Assembly (NCBI RefSeq): GCF_006716445.1
Contig: NZ_VFPA01000001.1
Coordinates: forward strand, 496,001-560,000
From: Pseudonocardia kunmingensis
GTDB lineage: Bacteria; Actinomycetota; Actinomycetes; Mycobacteriales; Pseudonocardiaceae
Direction: 5' to 3'
DNA: 64,000 nt
Shown here one piece after another: positions 25,804 through 34,991 of this stretch; position 1 is the stretch's first letter, and every line of letters starts with the position of its first letter. The notes beneath the pieces are model-generated. The model worked only from the letters and a program-made list of their open reading frames with translations. It was not told the DNA's origin and did not search any database. The translations under genes and the position numbers were made by a program.

Positions 25804-27003
25804 CTACGCGCGCCGCGCCGCCGCGCCCGGTTCCACCACAGCCGCGAGGACCTCGTCCTGGAAGGCCAGGTAGAGGTTCGCGATGGTGCCCGCCGCGGCG
25901 ATGGGCGCGCCGAGGAGGTGCTCGACCTTCCGCAGCCGGTAACGGACGGTGTTGGCGTGCACGTAGAGCCGTTCGGCCGTGCGCCGCACGTCCTGGTCGC
26001 AGGCCAGGTAGGTGACCACGGTGCCTGCCAGCTCCGGCCGGGCCGCCAGTGCCCCGAAGTGCCGGTCGAAGCGGGCCGCCACCTGGGCGTCGTCGCGGCG
26101 GGTCAGCAACCACGTCGCGAAGTCGACCTCGTCGAGCCGCACGGTCGTCGCGCTGCCCCCGCGTTCGCGCCTGCGGGTGGCCACCTGCCAGGCGGTGAGC
26201 GCCTCGCCGAAGTAACGCGCCGACAAGGTGAGGTCGCCGAAGGGGCCACTCACGCCCGTGACGTGCGTGCCGGCGAGCAGCGTGAGCCAACGATCAGCCG
26301 CCGGGCCGTCGGCGAGCACGGCCGTGAGGGGTGTGGAGTGCTCATCGGGGTCGTCCTCGTCGGCGAGGACCACGCCGACGCCCTCGAGGTGGGCCTCCTC
26401 GAGCAGGGCGTCGGAGGGACGTCGCGGATCCGCCGTCTCCGTGGTGCCCGCGCCCGGTGCGGCGGCGACGACGCGAAGGTCCTGGCCTGCCCGGATGCGG
26501 AACGGGCGCAGCCGATCCCAGGTCTGGCGGACCCGTGAGGAGGGGATCCCGACGCGCAGCGCCGAGATCAGACGCGCCGCCTCCGCCCGCTCCTGCCCCA
26601 TTGCCAGCGCCCGCACGGCGTTCGCCGCCGCCAGCACCCGTTCGGCCATCTCGAGCTGCAGCGACCCGACCTCGTCGACCAGCGTCCGGCTGCGGGACGC
26701 GATGGCCAGCCGGTAGCCGGCTCCGCGCAGTAGCAGCGGGCGCGTGACCACGGCCCACCGCCCGACCGCGAACTGCTGCGGTGCCACCTCCCGGGCGCCG
26801 ATCTCCTCCCAGATGAGCCGCAGCGGCCCCTGTCCGGTGCTCGCGACGATCCGGCCCGAGGCCTCGTAGAGGACGGCGCTGCCCTTGCTCAGCGCCGCGA
26901 GCCGGGCGACGAGGGCGTGGACGGGGTCGTCGGCCGCGAGCGCCTGCAGGAGGTCGTTCTGCAGCCACACAGTGCGGCGCAGCAGCCGAATCTCGGCGTC
27001 CAT
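25804..27003 (-). CDS. PucR-family transcriptional regulator
   Basis: 399 residues. The N-terminal ~170 residues form a sensing segment with a Met/Leu-rich start (EIRLLRRTVWLQNDLLQALA). The middle resembles a degenerate GGDEF-like domain, and the C-terminus carries the PucR helix-turn-helix (DVRRTAERLYVHANTVRYRL). PucR proteins control purine, hydantoin or amino-acid catabolism. Divergent from hyuAB with a 103-bp gap, so it probably regulates them and its own operon. Confidence 0.87.
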   Translation of the reverse strand: MDAEIRLLRRTVWLQNDLLQALAADDPVHALVARLAALSKGSAVLYEASGRIVASTGQGPLRLIWEEIGAREVAPQQFAVGRWAVVTRPLLLRGAGYRLAIASRSRTLVDEVGSLQLEMAERVLAAANAVRALAMGQERAEAARLISALRVGIPSSRVRQTWDRLRPFRIRAGQDLRVVAAAPGAGTTETADPRRPSDALLEEAHLEGVGVVLADEDDPDEHSTPLTAVLADGPAADRWLTLLAGTHVTGVSGPFGDLTLSARYFGEALTAWQVATRRRERGGSATTVRLDEVDFATWLLTRRDDAQVAARFDRHFGALAARPELAGTVVTYLACDQDVRRTAERLYVHANTVRYRLRKVEHLLGAPIAAAGTIANLYLAFQDEVLAAVVEPGAAARRA

Positions 27004-27106
27004 CGTCCGAACCTACAACTGCGATCCCAGTTCCTTGGAGACTTCACAGTGACCGCTGGCACAACCTCCTGCAGAGTCTCCCGGCAACGCGAGCAGGAGG
27101 CATCGG

Positions 27107-29143
27107 ATGGCGAAACAACGGGTAGCCGTCGACGTCGGCGGGACCTTCACCGACGTCTGCATCTTCGACGAGGGCAGTCGCGCGATCCGCGTGACGAAGG
27201 TGCCCTCCACGCCCGACGATCCCATGCGCGCGGTCCTGGACGGCGTGGAGCGCGCGGACATCGACCTGGCCGGCGTCTCGCTGTTCTCACACGGCACCAC
27301 GGTGGCCACCAACGCGCTCATCACTCGGAACTTCCGCCCCCCTGCGCTGGTGACGACGACCGGGTTCCGTGACGTCATCGAGATCCGCGACGGCACCAAG
27401 GACGACCTGTGGGACGCGTACCGCGACGTGGCGCCGCCCTACATCCGCCGCCGGGACCGCTTCGAGGTCACCGAGCGGATCGACTACTCCGGTCAGGTCG
27501 TCACGCCACTCGACGAGGAGGGTGCCCGCCGGCTGGCGGCCCTGCTGCGCCGCCGCGGCGTCCAGACGGTGGCCGTCTGCTTCCTCAACTCCTACGTCAA
27601 CCCCGCGCACGAGATCCGGATGCGGGAGATCCTCGAGGAGGAGCTGCCGGGTGCGGCTGTCTCGACGAGCGCGGAGATCCTGCCGGAGATCTTCGAGCAC
27701 GACCGGTTCACCACGACCGTCGCGAACGCGGTGCTCGCCCCGCTGGTCAGCGGCTACGTCGGCCGGCTCGCCGAGCGGCTGGAAGCGGGCGGCTACACCG
27801 GCGACCTCCTGCTGCTGCACTCGGGCGGCGGGTCGATGACCCCCCGGATGGTGGAGCGCTACCCCGTTCGGCTGGCAGCCTCGGGAATCGCGGCCGGGGC
27901 CATTGCCGCCCGGCACGTCGCGGGCCAGTGCGGCTTCTCCAACGCGATCGGTCTGGACATGGGTGGCACCAGCACCGACATCTCCCTCGTGCACGGCGGC
28001 GAGCTCCGCGTGACGAAGGAGTGGTCTGTCGAGTTCGGCTACCCGATCATCTTCCCGTCGATCGAGGTGCTCACGATCGGCGCCGGTGGTGGCTCGATCG
28101 CCCATATCGACGAGGCGGGCTCGCTGCGCAACGGACCGCAGTCGGCGGGGGCCGACCCGGGACCCGCCTGCTACGACATGGGTGGGACGCAGCCGACCAA
28201 CTCCGATGCGAACCTCGTGCTCGACCGGCTCGGCACCTCGCTGGCGGGCGGCGCCAAGGTGCTCTCCCCCGAGCTCGCGGAGCGGGTCGTCCTCGATCGG
28301 GTCGCCGCGCCGCTCGGGCTCGACCTGGAGCGGGCGGCGAGCGCCGTACTCCAGGTCGCGAACGCCAACATGGCAGACGCCGTGCGGCTGATCTCGATCC
28401 GTCGCGGGTACGACCCGCGCGACTTCGCGCTCGTCGCGTTCGGCGGCGCGGGCGCGCTGCACGGCGCGGAGGTGGCGCGTGAGCTGGGCATCCCGACCGT
28501 GATCGTCCCACCACATCCGGGGGTCACCTCAGCACTGGGCTGCCTCCTCGTCGACATCCGCCACGATCTGTCGGCGATGTTCGGCGCCGTCGCACACGAG
28601 GCCGACGAGGAGGAGTTCGAGAACGCCTTCGCCGGGCTGGAGGCCGAGGCGACCGCCCGGCTGCGCCACGAGGGCGTGGCTGCCGACGACGCGGTGCTGC
28701 AGCGCCAGGTCTCGATGCGCTACCTGGGCCAGTGGCGCTCGCTCACGGTGCGGTGCGGCAGCGGACCGGGCGCGCTCGGCGAGGCAGTCGCGCTGTTCCA
28801 CGAGCAGCACGAGCGCGAGTACGCGTTCCGCCGCGACGACACGCCCGTGCAGATCTACCAGCTCGGGCTCACCGCGATCGGCACCACGCCCAAGCCCGCG
28901 TTCATGCCGGCCGAGGCCACGCGGGTACCGGCGCCGGCCGCGATGAAGACCCGCGAGGTCTACTTCGAGGGCGCGGGCCGGATCGCGACCCCGGTGCACG
29001 ACCGCGACGCGCTGCCCGCCGGCGCCGCGCTGACCGGCCCGGCGATCATCGAGCAGCTGGACGCGACCACGCTGGTGCCGCCGGGCACGCGGGCCGAGGT
29101 CGACGAGTGGCTGAACATCCGCATCCACCTGACGGAGGCCTGA
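27107..29143 (+). CDS. hyuA: hydantoinase/oxoprolinase subunit A (N-methylhydantoinase A)
   Basis: 678 residues. N-terminal ASKHA-type ATPase fold with RVAVDVGGTFTDVCIFDEGS and SHGTTVATNALI, central NAIGLDMGGTSTDISLV, then the hydantoinase A segment with TIGAGGGSIAHIDEAGSLRN and GPQSAGADPGPACY. ATP-dependent amide-ring-opening or carboxylating enzyme family (hydantoins, 5-oxoproline, acetone carboxylase). AGGAGG Shine-Dalgarno precedes the ATG. Works with HyuB, 3 bp downstream. Substrate not predictable; the PucR regulator suggests a purine or hydantoin derivative. Confidence 0.9.
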   Translation: MAKQRVAVDVGGTFTDVCIFDEGSRAIRVTKVPSTPDDPMRAVLDGVERADIDLAGVSLFSHGTTVATNALITRNFRPPALVTTTGFRDVIEIRDGTKDDLWDAYRDVAPPYIRRRDRFEVTERIDYSGQVVTPLDEEGARRLAALLRRRGVQTVAVCFLNSYVNPAHEIRMREILEEELPGAAVSTSAEILPEIFEHDRFTTTVANAVLAPLVSGYVGRLAERLEAGGYTGDLLLLHSGGGSMTPRMVERYPVRLAASGIAAGAIAARHVAGQCGFSNAIGLDMGGTSTDISLVHGGELRVTKEWSVEFGYPIIFPSIEVLTIGAGGGSIAHIDEAGSLRNGPQSAGADPGPACYDMGGTQPTNSDANLVLDRLGTSLAGGAKVLSPELAERVVLDRVAAPLGLDLERAASAVLQVANANMADAVRLISIRRGYDPRDFALVAFGGAGALHGAEVARELGIPTVIVPPHPGVTSALGCLLVDIRHDLSAMFGAVAHEADEEEFENAFAGLEAEATARLRHEGVAADDAVLQRQVSMRYLGQWRSLTVRCGSGPGALGEAVALFHEQHEREYAFRRDDTPVQIYQLGLTAIGTTPKPAFMPAEATRVPAPAAMKTREVYFEGAGRIATPVHDRDALPAGAALTGPAIIEQLDATTLVPPGTRAEVDEWLNIRIHLTEA

Positions 29144-29146
29144 GCC

Positions 29147-31117
29147 ATGACCCGCACACCCGCGACCCCGGCCGACCTCGACCCGGTGACCTTCGAGGTG
29201 CTCAAGAACGCGTTCGCCACGGCGGTGGACCTGATGAGCGAGCAGATCATGCGCACCTGCTACTCGTTCGTCATCTACGCGCGCGACTTCTCCTCCGCAC
29301 TCTGCGACGCAGAGGGCAACACCGTGATGCAGGGCAGCGCCGACATCGCGGTGCACGTCGGCACCCTGCACTTCCAGTGCAAGGCCGTGCTCGAGGAGTT
29401 CGGCGACGACGTGCATCCCGGCGACGTCTTCGCGATCAACGATCCCTACCGCGGCGGCACCCACTTCAACGACGTCAGCTTCATCCGGCCCATCTTCGTC
29501 GAGGACCGGATCATCGGGTTCGCCCAGAACAAGGGGCACTGGGCCGACATCGGTGGCACCGTGCCGGGCTCGTTCGACGTCAACGCGAGCGAGCACTTCG
29601 GGGAGGGCCTGCGGATCACGCCGGTGCGCATCTGGCACCGCGGCCGGATGCTGCACGACGTGGCCCAACTGCTGGTGTCCAACACGCGATCGCCCTACAG
29701 CAGCATGGGCGACCTCAACGCACAGGCCGAGGCCACCGCCGTCTGCGAGCGCGAGGTGCTGCGGCTCGCTGACCGCTACGGCACCGACACGGTGGTCGCG
29801 GCGATGGGCGGGGTGCAGGACTACGTCGAACGAATCGTGCGCCACCGGCTCACCGAGCTGCCGCGCGGCACGTGGAGCACCGTCGACCACCTCGACGCCG
29901 ACCCAGGGCAGCCGGAGGGGCTCGTGCCGGTCGTCGTGTCGATGACGATCGACGAGGACGGCATCCATTACGACCTCGCCGGCAGCGCGCCCGCAGTCTC
30001 GACATTCCTCAACTCCGGCTACGGCACCACGCACTCGGCCCTGTACGCGGGGACGAAGACGTTCTTCCCGGAGGTGCCGCTGAACTCCGGTTTCTACCGC
30101 GTGGTGCAGGCCGACATCGGTCCGGAGGGCACGGTGGTCAACGCCGGCTGGCCACATGCCGTCACCGGGTTCTGCTCCGGGCCCTACGAGAAGCTGATGA
30201 ACGGGATCTTCGAGATCTGGTCGCAGGTGATGCCCGAGCGCGCGATGGCCTGCGCGTTCAACCTCGAGTACCTGCTCGTCGGCGGCCGCGACGCGCGGAC
30301 GGCCGATCGCGCCTACTTCATGTGGTACGACTGGATGGCCGGTGGCTGGGGTGGCCGCGCCACCAAGGACGGCTCCGGCGCCACTGCGCCCGTGTTCGGC
30401 GCCGGGCTCGCCGTGCAGCCGGTCGAGGGACAGGAGCGGCTGTCCCCCGTGCTGACCTCGGCGCACCGCATCGTGGCCGACTCCGGCGGGCCGGGCCGCC
30501 ACCGCGGCGGCTGCGGTCTGGAGAAGGGTGGCACGCTCACCGACTGCGAGAGCACCGTGATGTCGTACTGCTGCGACCGGGCGCGTTCGATCACGTGGGG
30601 GATCGAGGGCGGCCTGCCATCGGTCCCCCACGGGGTGTGGCTCAACAGGGGCACCGAGGAGGAGCGCTTCCTCGGCGCGACCTTCTCCGGCGTGCCCGTC
30701 CGGCCCGGCGACGCCTTCACCCGCCCGTCCGCGGGTGGTGGCGGGTTCGGCGACCCGCTGGAGCGCGATCCGGCGGCCGTGGTGGAGGACGTGGTGGACG
30801 GCTACGTCTCGGTGGCCCGCGCCGCACGGGACTACGGCGTGGTGATCACACCGATCGACCCCGAGCTCGACCGCTACGAGATCGACCGCACCGCCACCGA
30901 CGAGCTGCGCCGCGAGATCGCCGGAGCGCGCCGCGGCTGGCTGGAGGAGGACGCCGCGGACGTCGCACGACGGTACCGGGAGGGAGAGCTGGACATCCTG
31001 GATCTGGTGCGCCGCTACGGGGTGATCGTGGACTGGGGCACCGGCGAGCTGCACGAGAACACCACGCGGCGGAACCGCGAGCTGATGGCGAAGCGGGCGG
31101 CGGCGTACTGGGGCTGA
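29147..31117 (+). CDS. hyuB: hydantoinase subunit B (N-methylhydantoinase B)
   Basis: 656 residues, HyuB/oxoprolinase beta family. Visible landmarks: DPVTFEVLKNAFATAVDLM near the start, then FAINDPYRGGTHFNDV, ENAQVMTP-type replaced here by VSMTIDEDG, the Gly-rich GGPGRHRGGCGLEKG and RPSAGGGGFGDPLERDP at about 575-590. Acts as heteromer with HyuA. Ends 16 bp before the convergent LysE stop; no classic terminator hairpin is obvious between them. Confidence 0.9.
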   Translation: MTRTPATPADLDPVTFEVLKNAFATAVDLMSEQIMRTCYSFVIYARDFSSALCDAEGNTVMQGSADIAVHVGTLHFQCKAVLEEFGDDVHPGDVFAINDPYRGGTHFNDVSFIRPIFVEDRIIGFAQNKGHWADIGGTVPGSFDVNASEHFGEGLRITPVRIWHRGRMLHDVAQLLVSNTRSPYSSMGDLNAQAEATAVCEREVLRLADRYGTDTVVAAMGGVQDYVERIVRHRLTELPRGTWSTVDHLDADPGQPEGLVPVVVSMTIDEDGIHYDLAGSAPAVSTFLNSGYGTTHSALYAGTKTFFPEVPLNSGFYRVVQADIGPEGTVVNAGWPHAVTGFCSGPYEKLMNGIFEIWSQVMPERAMACAFNLEYLLVGGRDARTADRAYFMWYDWMAGGWGGRATKDGSGATAPVFGAGLAVQPVEGQERLSPVLTSAHRIVADSGGPGRHRGGCGLEKGGTLTDCESTVMSYCCDRARSITWGIEGGLPSVPHGVWLNRGTEEERFLGATFSGVPVRPGDAFTRPSAGGGGFGDPLERDPAAVVEDVVDGYVSVARAARDYGVVITPIDPELDRYEIDRTATDELRREIAGARRGWLEEDAADVARRYREGELDILDLVRRYGVIVDWGTGELHENTTRRNRELMAKRAAAYWG

Positions 31118-31132
31118 GCCACCCACCGCCGC

Positions 31133-31741
31133 TCATCCCCGGGCGACGGTGAGCGCGACACCCAGCAGCGCCCCGCCGGTGACGCCGTCGACCGCACGGC
31201 GCACCCGGGCGCGGGCGAGCGCGGCACGGCCCCGCCCGGCCACGAGGATCACCACCGCCCACCACAGCACCGACGCGACGATGGTGGTGGCGGCGAGCAG
31301 GAGCAGCTGCGCGGTCATCGCCGGGCCCGGGACGACGAACTGCGGGATCAGCCCGAGGAAGAAGAGCAGCGCTTTGGGGTTGAGCAGGTTCGTGGCGAGC
31401 CCGTCGCGGTACGGGTGCGGGGTGCGGGCGTCCCGGGCCTCCGAAGCGGGTGCGGGCCGGAACGCGGAACGCACCGCCTGGACGCCGAGCCACGCGAGGT
31501 AGGCGGCCCCCGCCAGGCGGATCGCGGTGAGCACGTCGGGCCGGGCCGCCAGCACGGCGGAGAGGCCCAGTGCCGCGGCTGCCGTGTGTCCGGCCAGCCC
31601 CGTGACGATGCCCGCGGCCGCCCGCGCCCCGCGCCGCGGGTGCTCCAGGGCGTGGCGCAGCACGACCGCGAAGTCCGGTCCCGGCGTGCACAGCACCACC
31701 AGCAGGACGCCGACGAACGCGGTCCAGCGCTCGATGCTCAC
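31133..31741 (-). CDS. LysE/RhtB-family exporter
   Basis: 202 residues, about six membrane spans. LysE family signature at the N-terminus: FVGVLLVVLCTPGPDFAVVL, followed by RRGARAAAGIVTGLAGHTAAA and the NPKALLFFLGLIPQFV segment. Exports amino acids or small zwitterions. GTG start at 31741 overlaps the DUF2000 stop by 4 bp. Divergent Lrp regulator upstream is the usual partner. Confidence 0.9.
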   Translation of the reverse strand: MSIERWTAFVGVLLVVLCTPGPDFAVVLRHALEHPRRGARAAAGIVTGLAGHTAAAALGLSAVLAARPDVLTAIRLAGAAYLAWLGVQAVRSAFRPAPASEARDARTPHPYRDGLATNLLNPKALLFFLGLIPQFVVPGPAMTAQLLLLAATTIVASVLWWAVVILVAGRGRAALARARVRRAVDGVTGGALLGVALTVARG

Positions 31742-32160
31742 GGGACCGGCACCGGGTCGGCGAGGGCGGACAGGTGCCTGGTGAGCCTGCGGACGGCGTT
31801 GCCCGGCCCGAGCAGCGCGACGGCGTGCAGCCCGATCCCGTCGGTGGGCGTGCGGGTCATCGCCTCTTCGAAAGCGGCGTAGGTGGGTGAGGCCTGCGCG
31901 AGGTCGGGGAAGGCCAGGGCGGTGACACCGGCGTCCGGTGCGGCGGCCCGGAGCGCCGCGAGCTCGGCGGGCGGCGCGGCCAGCACGGGCACGACGATCT
32001 CGGCGATGCCCGGCCAGCGGGAGCCGGAGGCGTCGGTCAGGTCGGGTCCGAGCGTGGCGGCACCCGCGGCGCCCGCGGAGGCGCCGAGCACGGCCGAGGC
32101 GTTGGCGATCAGCCACCGCGGAGCGGCGGGGTCGAGGACGAGGACACAGCGGGGAGGCAC
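31738..32160 (-). CDS. DUF2000 family protein
   Basis: 140 residues. Matches the small DUF2000 family by RCVLVLDPAAPRWLIANASA at the start, a central VPVLAAPPAELAALRAAA, FPDLAQASPTYAAFEEAM and GPGNAVRRLTRHLSAL at the end. Function unknown; family structures resemble peptidyl-tRNA hydrolase II folds. Forms an operon with the LysE exporter and is divergent from the Lrp gene, 59 bp apart. Confidence 0.78.
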   Translation of the reverse strand: MPPRCVLVLDPAAPRWLIANASAVLGASAGAAGAATLGPDLTDASGSRWPGIAEIVVPVLAAPPAELAALRAAAPDAGVTALAFPDLAQASPTYAAFEEAMTRTPTDGIGLHAVALLGPGNAVRRLTRHLSALADPVPVP

Positions 32161-32219
32161 CCCACGAATCTCGGGGATCGTCCGACTTCTCGCAAACCAC
32201 TCCGGATACTGTCCGGGCC

Positions 32220-32699
32220 ATGCCTCGTGACGCCCAACTCGATCCGGTGGACTGGCGGATCCTGCAGCAGTTGCAGGACGACGCGTCCGTGACCAACAAG
32301 GAGCTGGCGGCCCGGGTCGGGCTGCCGACGTCGTCGTGCCACGAGCGGGTGCGGCGGCTGCGCGCGCTCGGCGTGATCACGGCGGTCCGCGCGGTGGTGG
32401 ACCCGGCCGCCGTCGGGCGCGGCCTGCACGCGTTCATCGCCATCCAGCTGCGCCCGCACCGCCGGGAGCTGGTCGAGTCGCTCACCGCCGCCGTACTGGC
32501 GCTGCCGGAGACCCTCGCGTTCTACACGGTCTCCGGACCGGACGACTTCTTCCTCCACGTCGCGGTGGCCGACAGCGCCCACCTGCACCGGCTGATCGTC
32601 GACCACCTCACCACCCGCCCGGAGATCGGCCACGCCCAGACCCACCTGATCTTCGACCGGCCGCGGGTGTCGCCGGTCCGGCCGACGCGCGTCCCGTGA
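32220..32699 (+). CDS. Lrp/AsnC-family regulator
   Basis: 159 residues. N-terminal helix-turn-helix LDPVDWRILQQLQDDASVTN, LPTSSCHERVRRLRALGVI, then the RAM (amino-acid-binding) domain with FYTVSGPDDFFLHVAVADS. Members sense amino acids. Divergent from DUF2000-lysE, so it likely controls amino-acid export. ATG at 32220 with a GATACT -10-like sequence only a few bases upstream, suggesting a short leader. Confidence 0.9.
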   Translation: MPRDAQLDPVDWRILQQLQDDASVTNKELAARVGLPTSSCHERVRRLRALGVITAVRAVVDPAAVGRGLHAFIAIQLRPHRRELVESLTAAVLALPETLAFYTVSGPDDFFLHVAVADSAHLHRLIVDHLTTRPEIGHAQTHLIFDRPRVSPVRPTRVP

Positions 32700-32751
32700 C
32701 GAGCCCGGGTCCGAGCTGATCGCCGTGCGCCGGGCGCGGTCCCCCTACCGA

Positions 32752-33642
32752 TCAGCGCCCGGGCGGGCCGACGCGGGCGATCCGCCCCGGCGGCGGTTCC
32801 GGCACGGCGTCCGCGTGCAGCGCCCACGCGATCGCCTCGATCCCGTCGACGAGCCGCGGCCCGGCGCGCACGACGTAGGAGTCGGCGTCGATCGCGAACA
32901 CCGGGGCGTCGGGGAACCGCTCGCGCACGGTGGCGGCCTGCGCCAGGGCGTCGTCGAGGCCGTACCCGCAGGGCGCGACGAGCACCGCGTCCACGGGCAG
33001 CGCCGCCAGCTGCGCCCACTCCGCCGACGTGCTGCGCCCGCCGTCCGCCCCGCCGACCGGCTCCCCGCCCGCGCGGCGCACCAGCTCGGGCACCCAGTGC
33101 CCGGCGAGGAACGGCGGGTCGACCCACTCCAGCACGAGCACGCGGGGTCGCGGCCGGCCCGCCACGACGCCCGCCACCGCCGCCAACCGGGCGCGCAGCC
33201 GTGCCACCAGTGCCTCGGCCTCCGCCGCGGCGTCCGCCCGCTCCCCGATCGCGACGACCGCGGCGAGCACCTCGTCCACGGTGTGCGGATCGACCGAGAG
33301 GACGTCCGCGGCGCAGCCGATCGCCGCGAGGGCCTCGGAGACCGTGCCTGCGGGCAGCGCGCACACCCGGCACAGGTCCTGCGTGAGGATCAGGTCGGGC
33401 GCCAGGCCTGCCAGCGCGGCCCGGTCCAGCTCGTACAACGGCAGGCCCCGCGCCACGCGCTCGCGGACCGCGGCGTCGATCGCGGCGGGCTCCAGGCCGG
33501 CAGGCAAGGCCGTGTCCACGACCACGGCCGCGCGCCGCCGGGCGTCGGCGTCGCACTCGTAGGTCACCGCCACCAGGTCGTCGGCGCGCCCGAGGACGGT
33601 GACGATCTCGGTGGCCGCCGGGAGCAGCGAGGCGATCCGCAC
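32752..33642 (-). CDS. cobalamin/iron-type substrate-binding protein (BtuF-like), no signal peptide
   Basis: 296 residues of the helical-backbone metal/cobalamin binding fold (MRIASLLPAATEIVTVLG, then LVAVTYECD, and LTQDLCRVCALP). There is no signal peptide or lipobox, so it probably stays in the cytoplasm, as the cobalamin-binding-like proteins found in many actinobacteria do. 18 bp downstream of the Bcr/CflA exporter, same operon. Real ligand unknown. Confidence 0.82.
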   Translation of the reverse strand: MRIASLLPAATEIVTVLGRADDLVAVTYECDADARRRAAVVVDTALPAGLEPAAIDAAVRERVARGLPLYELDRAALAGLAPDLILTQDLCRVCALPAGTVSEALAAIGCAADVLSVDPHTVDEVLAAVVAIGERADAAAEAEALVARLRARLAAVAGVVAGRPRPRVLVLEWVDPPFLAGHWVPELVRRAGGEPVGGADGGRSTSAEWAQLAALPVDAVLVAPCGYGLDDALAQAATVRERFPDAPVFAIDADSYVVRAGPRLVDGIEAIAWALHADAVPEPPPGRIARVGPPGR

Positions 33643-33660
33643 GGGCGAAGCGTAGGCCGG

Positions 33661-34875
33661 TCAGCCCGCGGGCACCGGCTGCCGCATCCGCCACACCGCC
33701 ACGTAGGCGAGGCCTCCCGCGAGCGCCGAGCCGAGGATCGTCGCGGCCATGACGACCGGGGTGACCCCGCCCAGCGAGGCCAGTGGCGGCACGGTGGCCG
33801 CGAATGCGAACTGCAGCACCCCGAGCAGCGCGGACGCCGTACCGGCCCGGTGGCCCTGTCCGCCGAGCGCCAGCGCCGTCGCGTTCGGCATGAGCAGGCC
33901 GGTGCAGGACACGAGCACGAACAGCGGCGGCAGCAGCGCCCACACCGACCGGGTGGTGAGCGCGCAGACCAGCAGGACCAGCGCCGCGGCGAGCTCGACC
34001 GCGACCCCCGCGCCCAGCAGGCGCCGCGGGCCGGCCCGCCCGACCGACCACGCGCTGATCCGCCCGGCGAGCACGATCCCGAGCGCGTTCACCGCGAACA
34101 CCAGGGCGTAACCCTGCGCGTCGAGGGCCCCGTCCACCACGGCGGGGTCCTGCAGCACGAAGCTGCCCATCGCGATGTAGGTGAACATCGCGCACATCCC
34201 CAGGCCCTGCACGAGGCCGGGCAGCAGGAACGTCCGGTCGCGCGCGACGTCGCGCAGCGTGCGGGCCACGACCCCGAGCCCGCCCGCGCGGCGGCGCTCC
34301 GGCGGCAGGGTCTCGCGCTGGGTGAGCGCCGCCGCGAACAGCACCGCACCGATGGCGGCGAGCGCACCGAAGACGCCCCGCCAGTCGGTGACGCGCAGCA
34401 GCTGCCCGCCGAGCACCGGCCCCGCGACCGGCGCCGTGCCGCTCACGAGCATGAGCAGCGCGAACACCCGCGCCGCGGCGGCGCTGTCGTAGAGGTCGCG
34501 GACCATCGCCCGCGCGATCACCAGCCCGGCACCACCCGCGATCCCGGTGAGCAGCCGCAGCGCGAGCAGCACCTCGATCGACGGGGCCAGCGCGCACAGG
34601 GCCGCCGAGACCGCGAACAGCCCCACGCCGGCCAGCAGCGGCCACCGCCTGCCCACGCGGTCGGTGGCCGGGCCGACCAGCAGCTGCCCGAGCGCGAGCC
34701 CGACCATGCACGTCGAGAGCGTCAGCTGGGCCGACGCCTCCGGCGTGCGCAGGTCCGCGGCGAGCTGCGGCAGCGCGGGGAGGTAGAGGTCCAGCGCCAG
34801 CGGGCCGAACGCGGACAGCCCGCCCAGGGCGAGCACGCGCCCCAGCGGCACGCGGGTGGGGACGGAGCCGGTCAC
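33661..34875 (-). CDS. MFS drug exporter, Bcr/CflA type
   Basis: 404 residues, 12 predicted spans. LGGLSAFGPLALDLYLPALP and the following GQLLVGPATDRVGRRWPLLA, then YDSAAAARVFALLMLVSGTA are hallmarks of the Bcr/CflA (14-TMS-like DHA1) efflux subfamily. Divergent from the Mo-hydroxylase operon, with a perfect 20-bp palindrome between them. Substrate unknown. Confidence 0.87.
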   Translation of the reverse strand: MTGSVPTRVPLGRVLALGGLSAFGPLALDLYLPALPQLAADLRTPEASAQLTLSTCMVGLALGQLLVGPATDRVGRRWPLLAGVGLFAVSAALCALAPSIEVLLALRLLTGIAGGAGLVIARAMVRDLYDSAAAARVFALLMLVSGTAPVAGPVLGGQLLRVTDWRGVFGALAAIGAVLFAAALTQRETLPPERRRAGGLGVVARTLRDVARDRTFLLPGLVQGLGMCAMFTYIAMGSFVLQDPAVVDGALDAQGYALVFAVNALGIVLAGRISAWSVGRAGPRRLLGAGVAVELAAALVLLVCALTTRSVWALLPPLFVLVSCTGLLMPNATALALGGQGHRAGTASALLGVLQFAFAATVPPLASLGGVTPVVMAATILGSALAGGLAYVAVWRMRQPVPAG

Positions 34876-34929
34876 CCGTCCTTCCTACGTCGCGCGGACG
34901 CAGGACGCTGCACGCCCCGGCAGGTGTCA

Positions 34930-34949
34930 CAGATCGGCTCGCCGATCTG
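34930..34949. promoter_or_regulatory. 20-bp palindrome in the MFS/Mo-hydroxylase intergenic region
   Basis: CAGATCGGCTCGCCGATCTG is a perfect 9-2-9 inverted repeat, 42 bp upstream of the 2Fe-2S subunit ATG and about 55 bp upstream of the MFS start. Position fits an operator for a TetR- or MarR-type dimer; no candidate regulator gene adjoins it. Confidence 0.6.
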
Positions 34950-34991
34950 GCGTACCGGTGTAACGAGGAGGCCCCGGGGAAAGCAGGGGTC

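Noticed and set aside
28529..31126. 865-codon minus-strand frame opposite hyuB
   Set aside because: Antisense of a clearly conserved HyuB gene.
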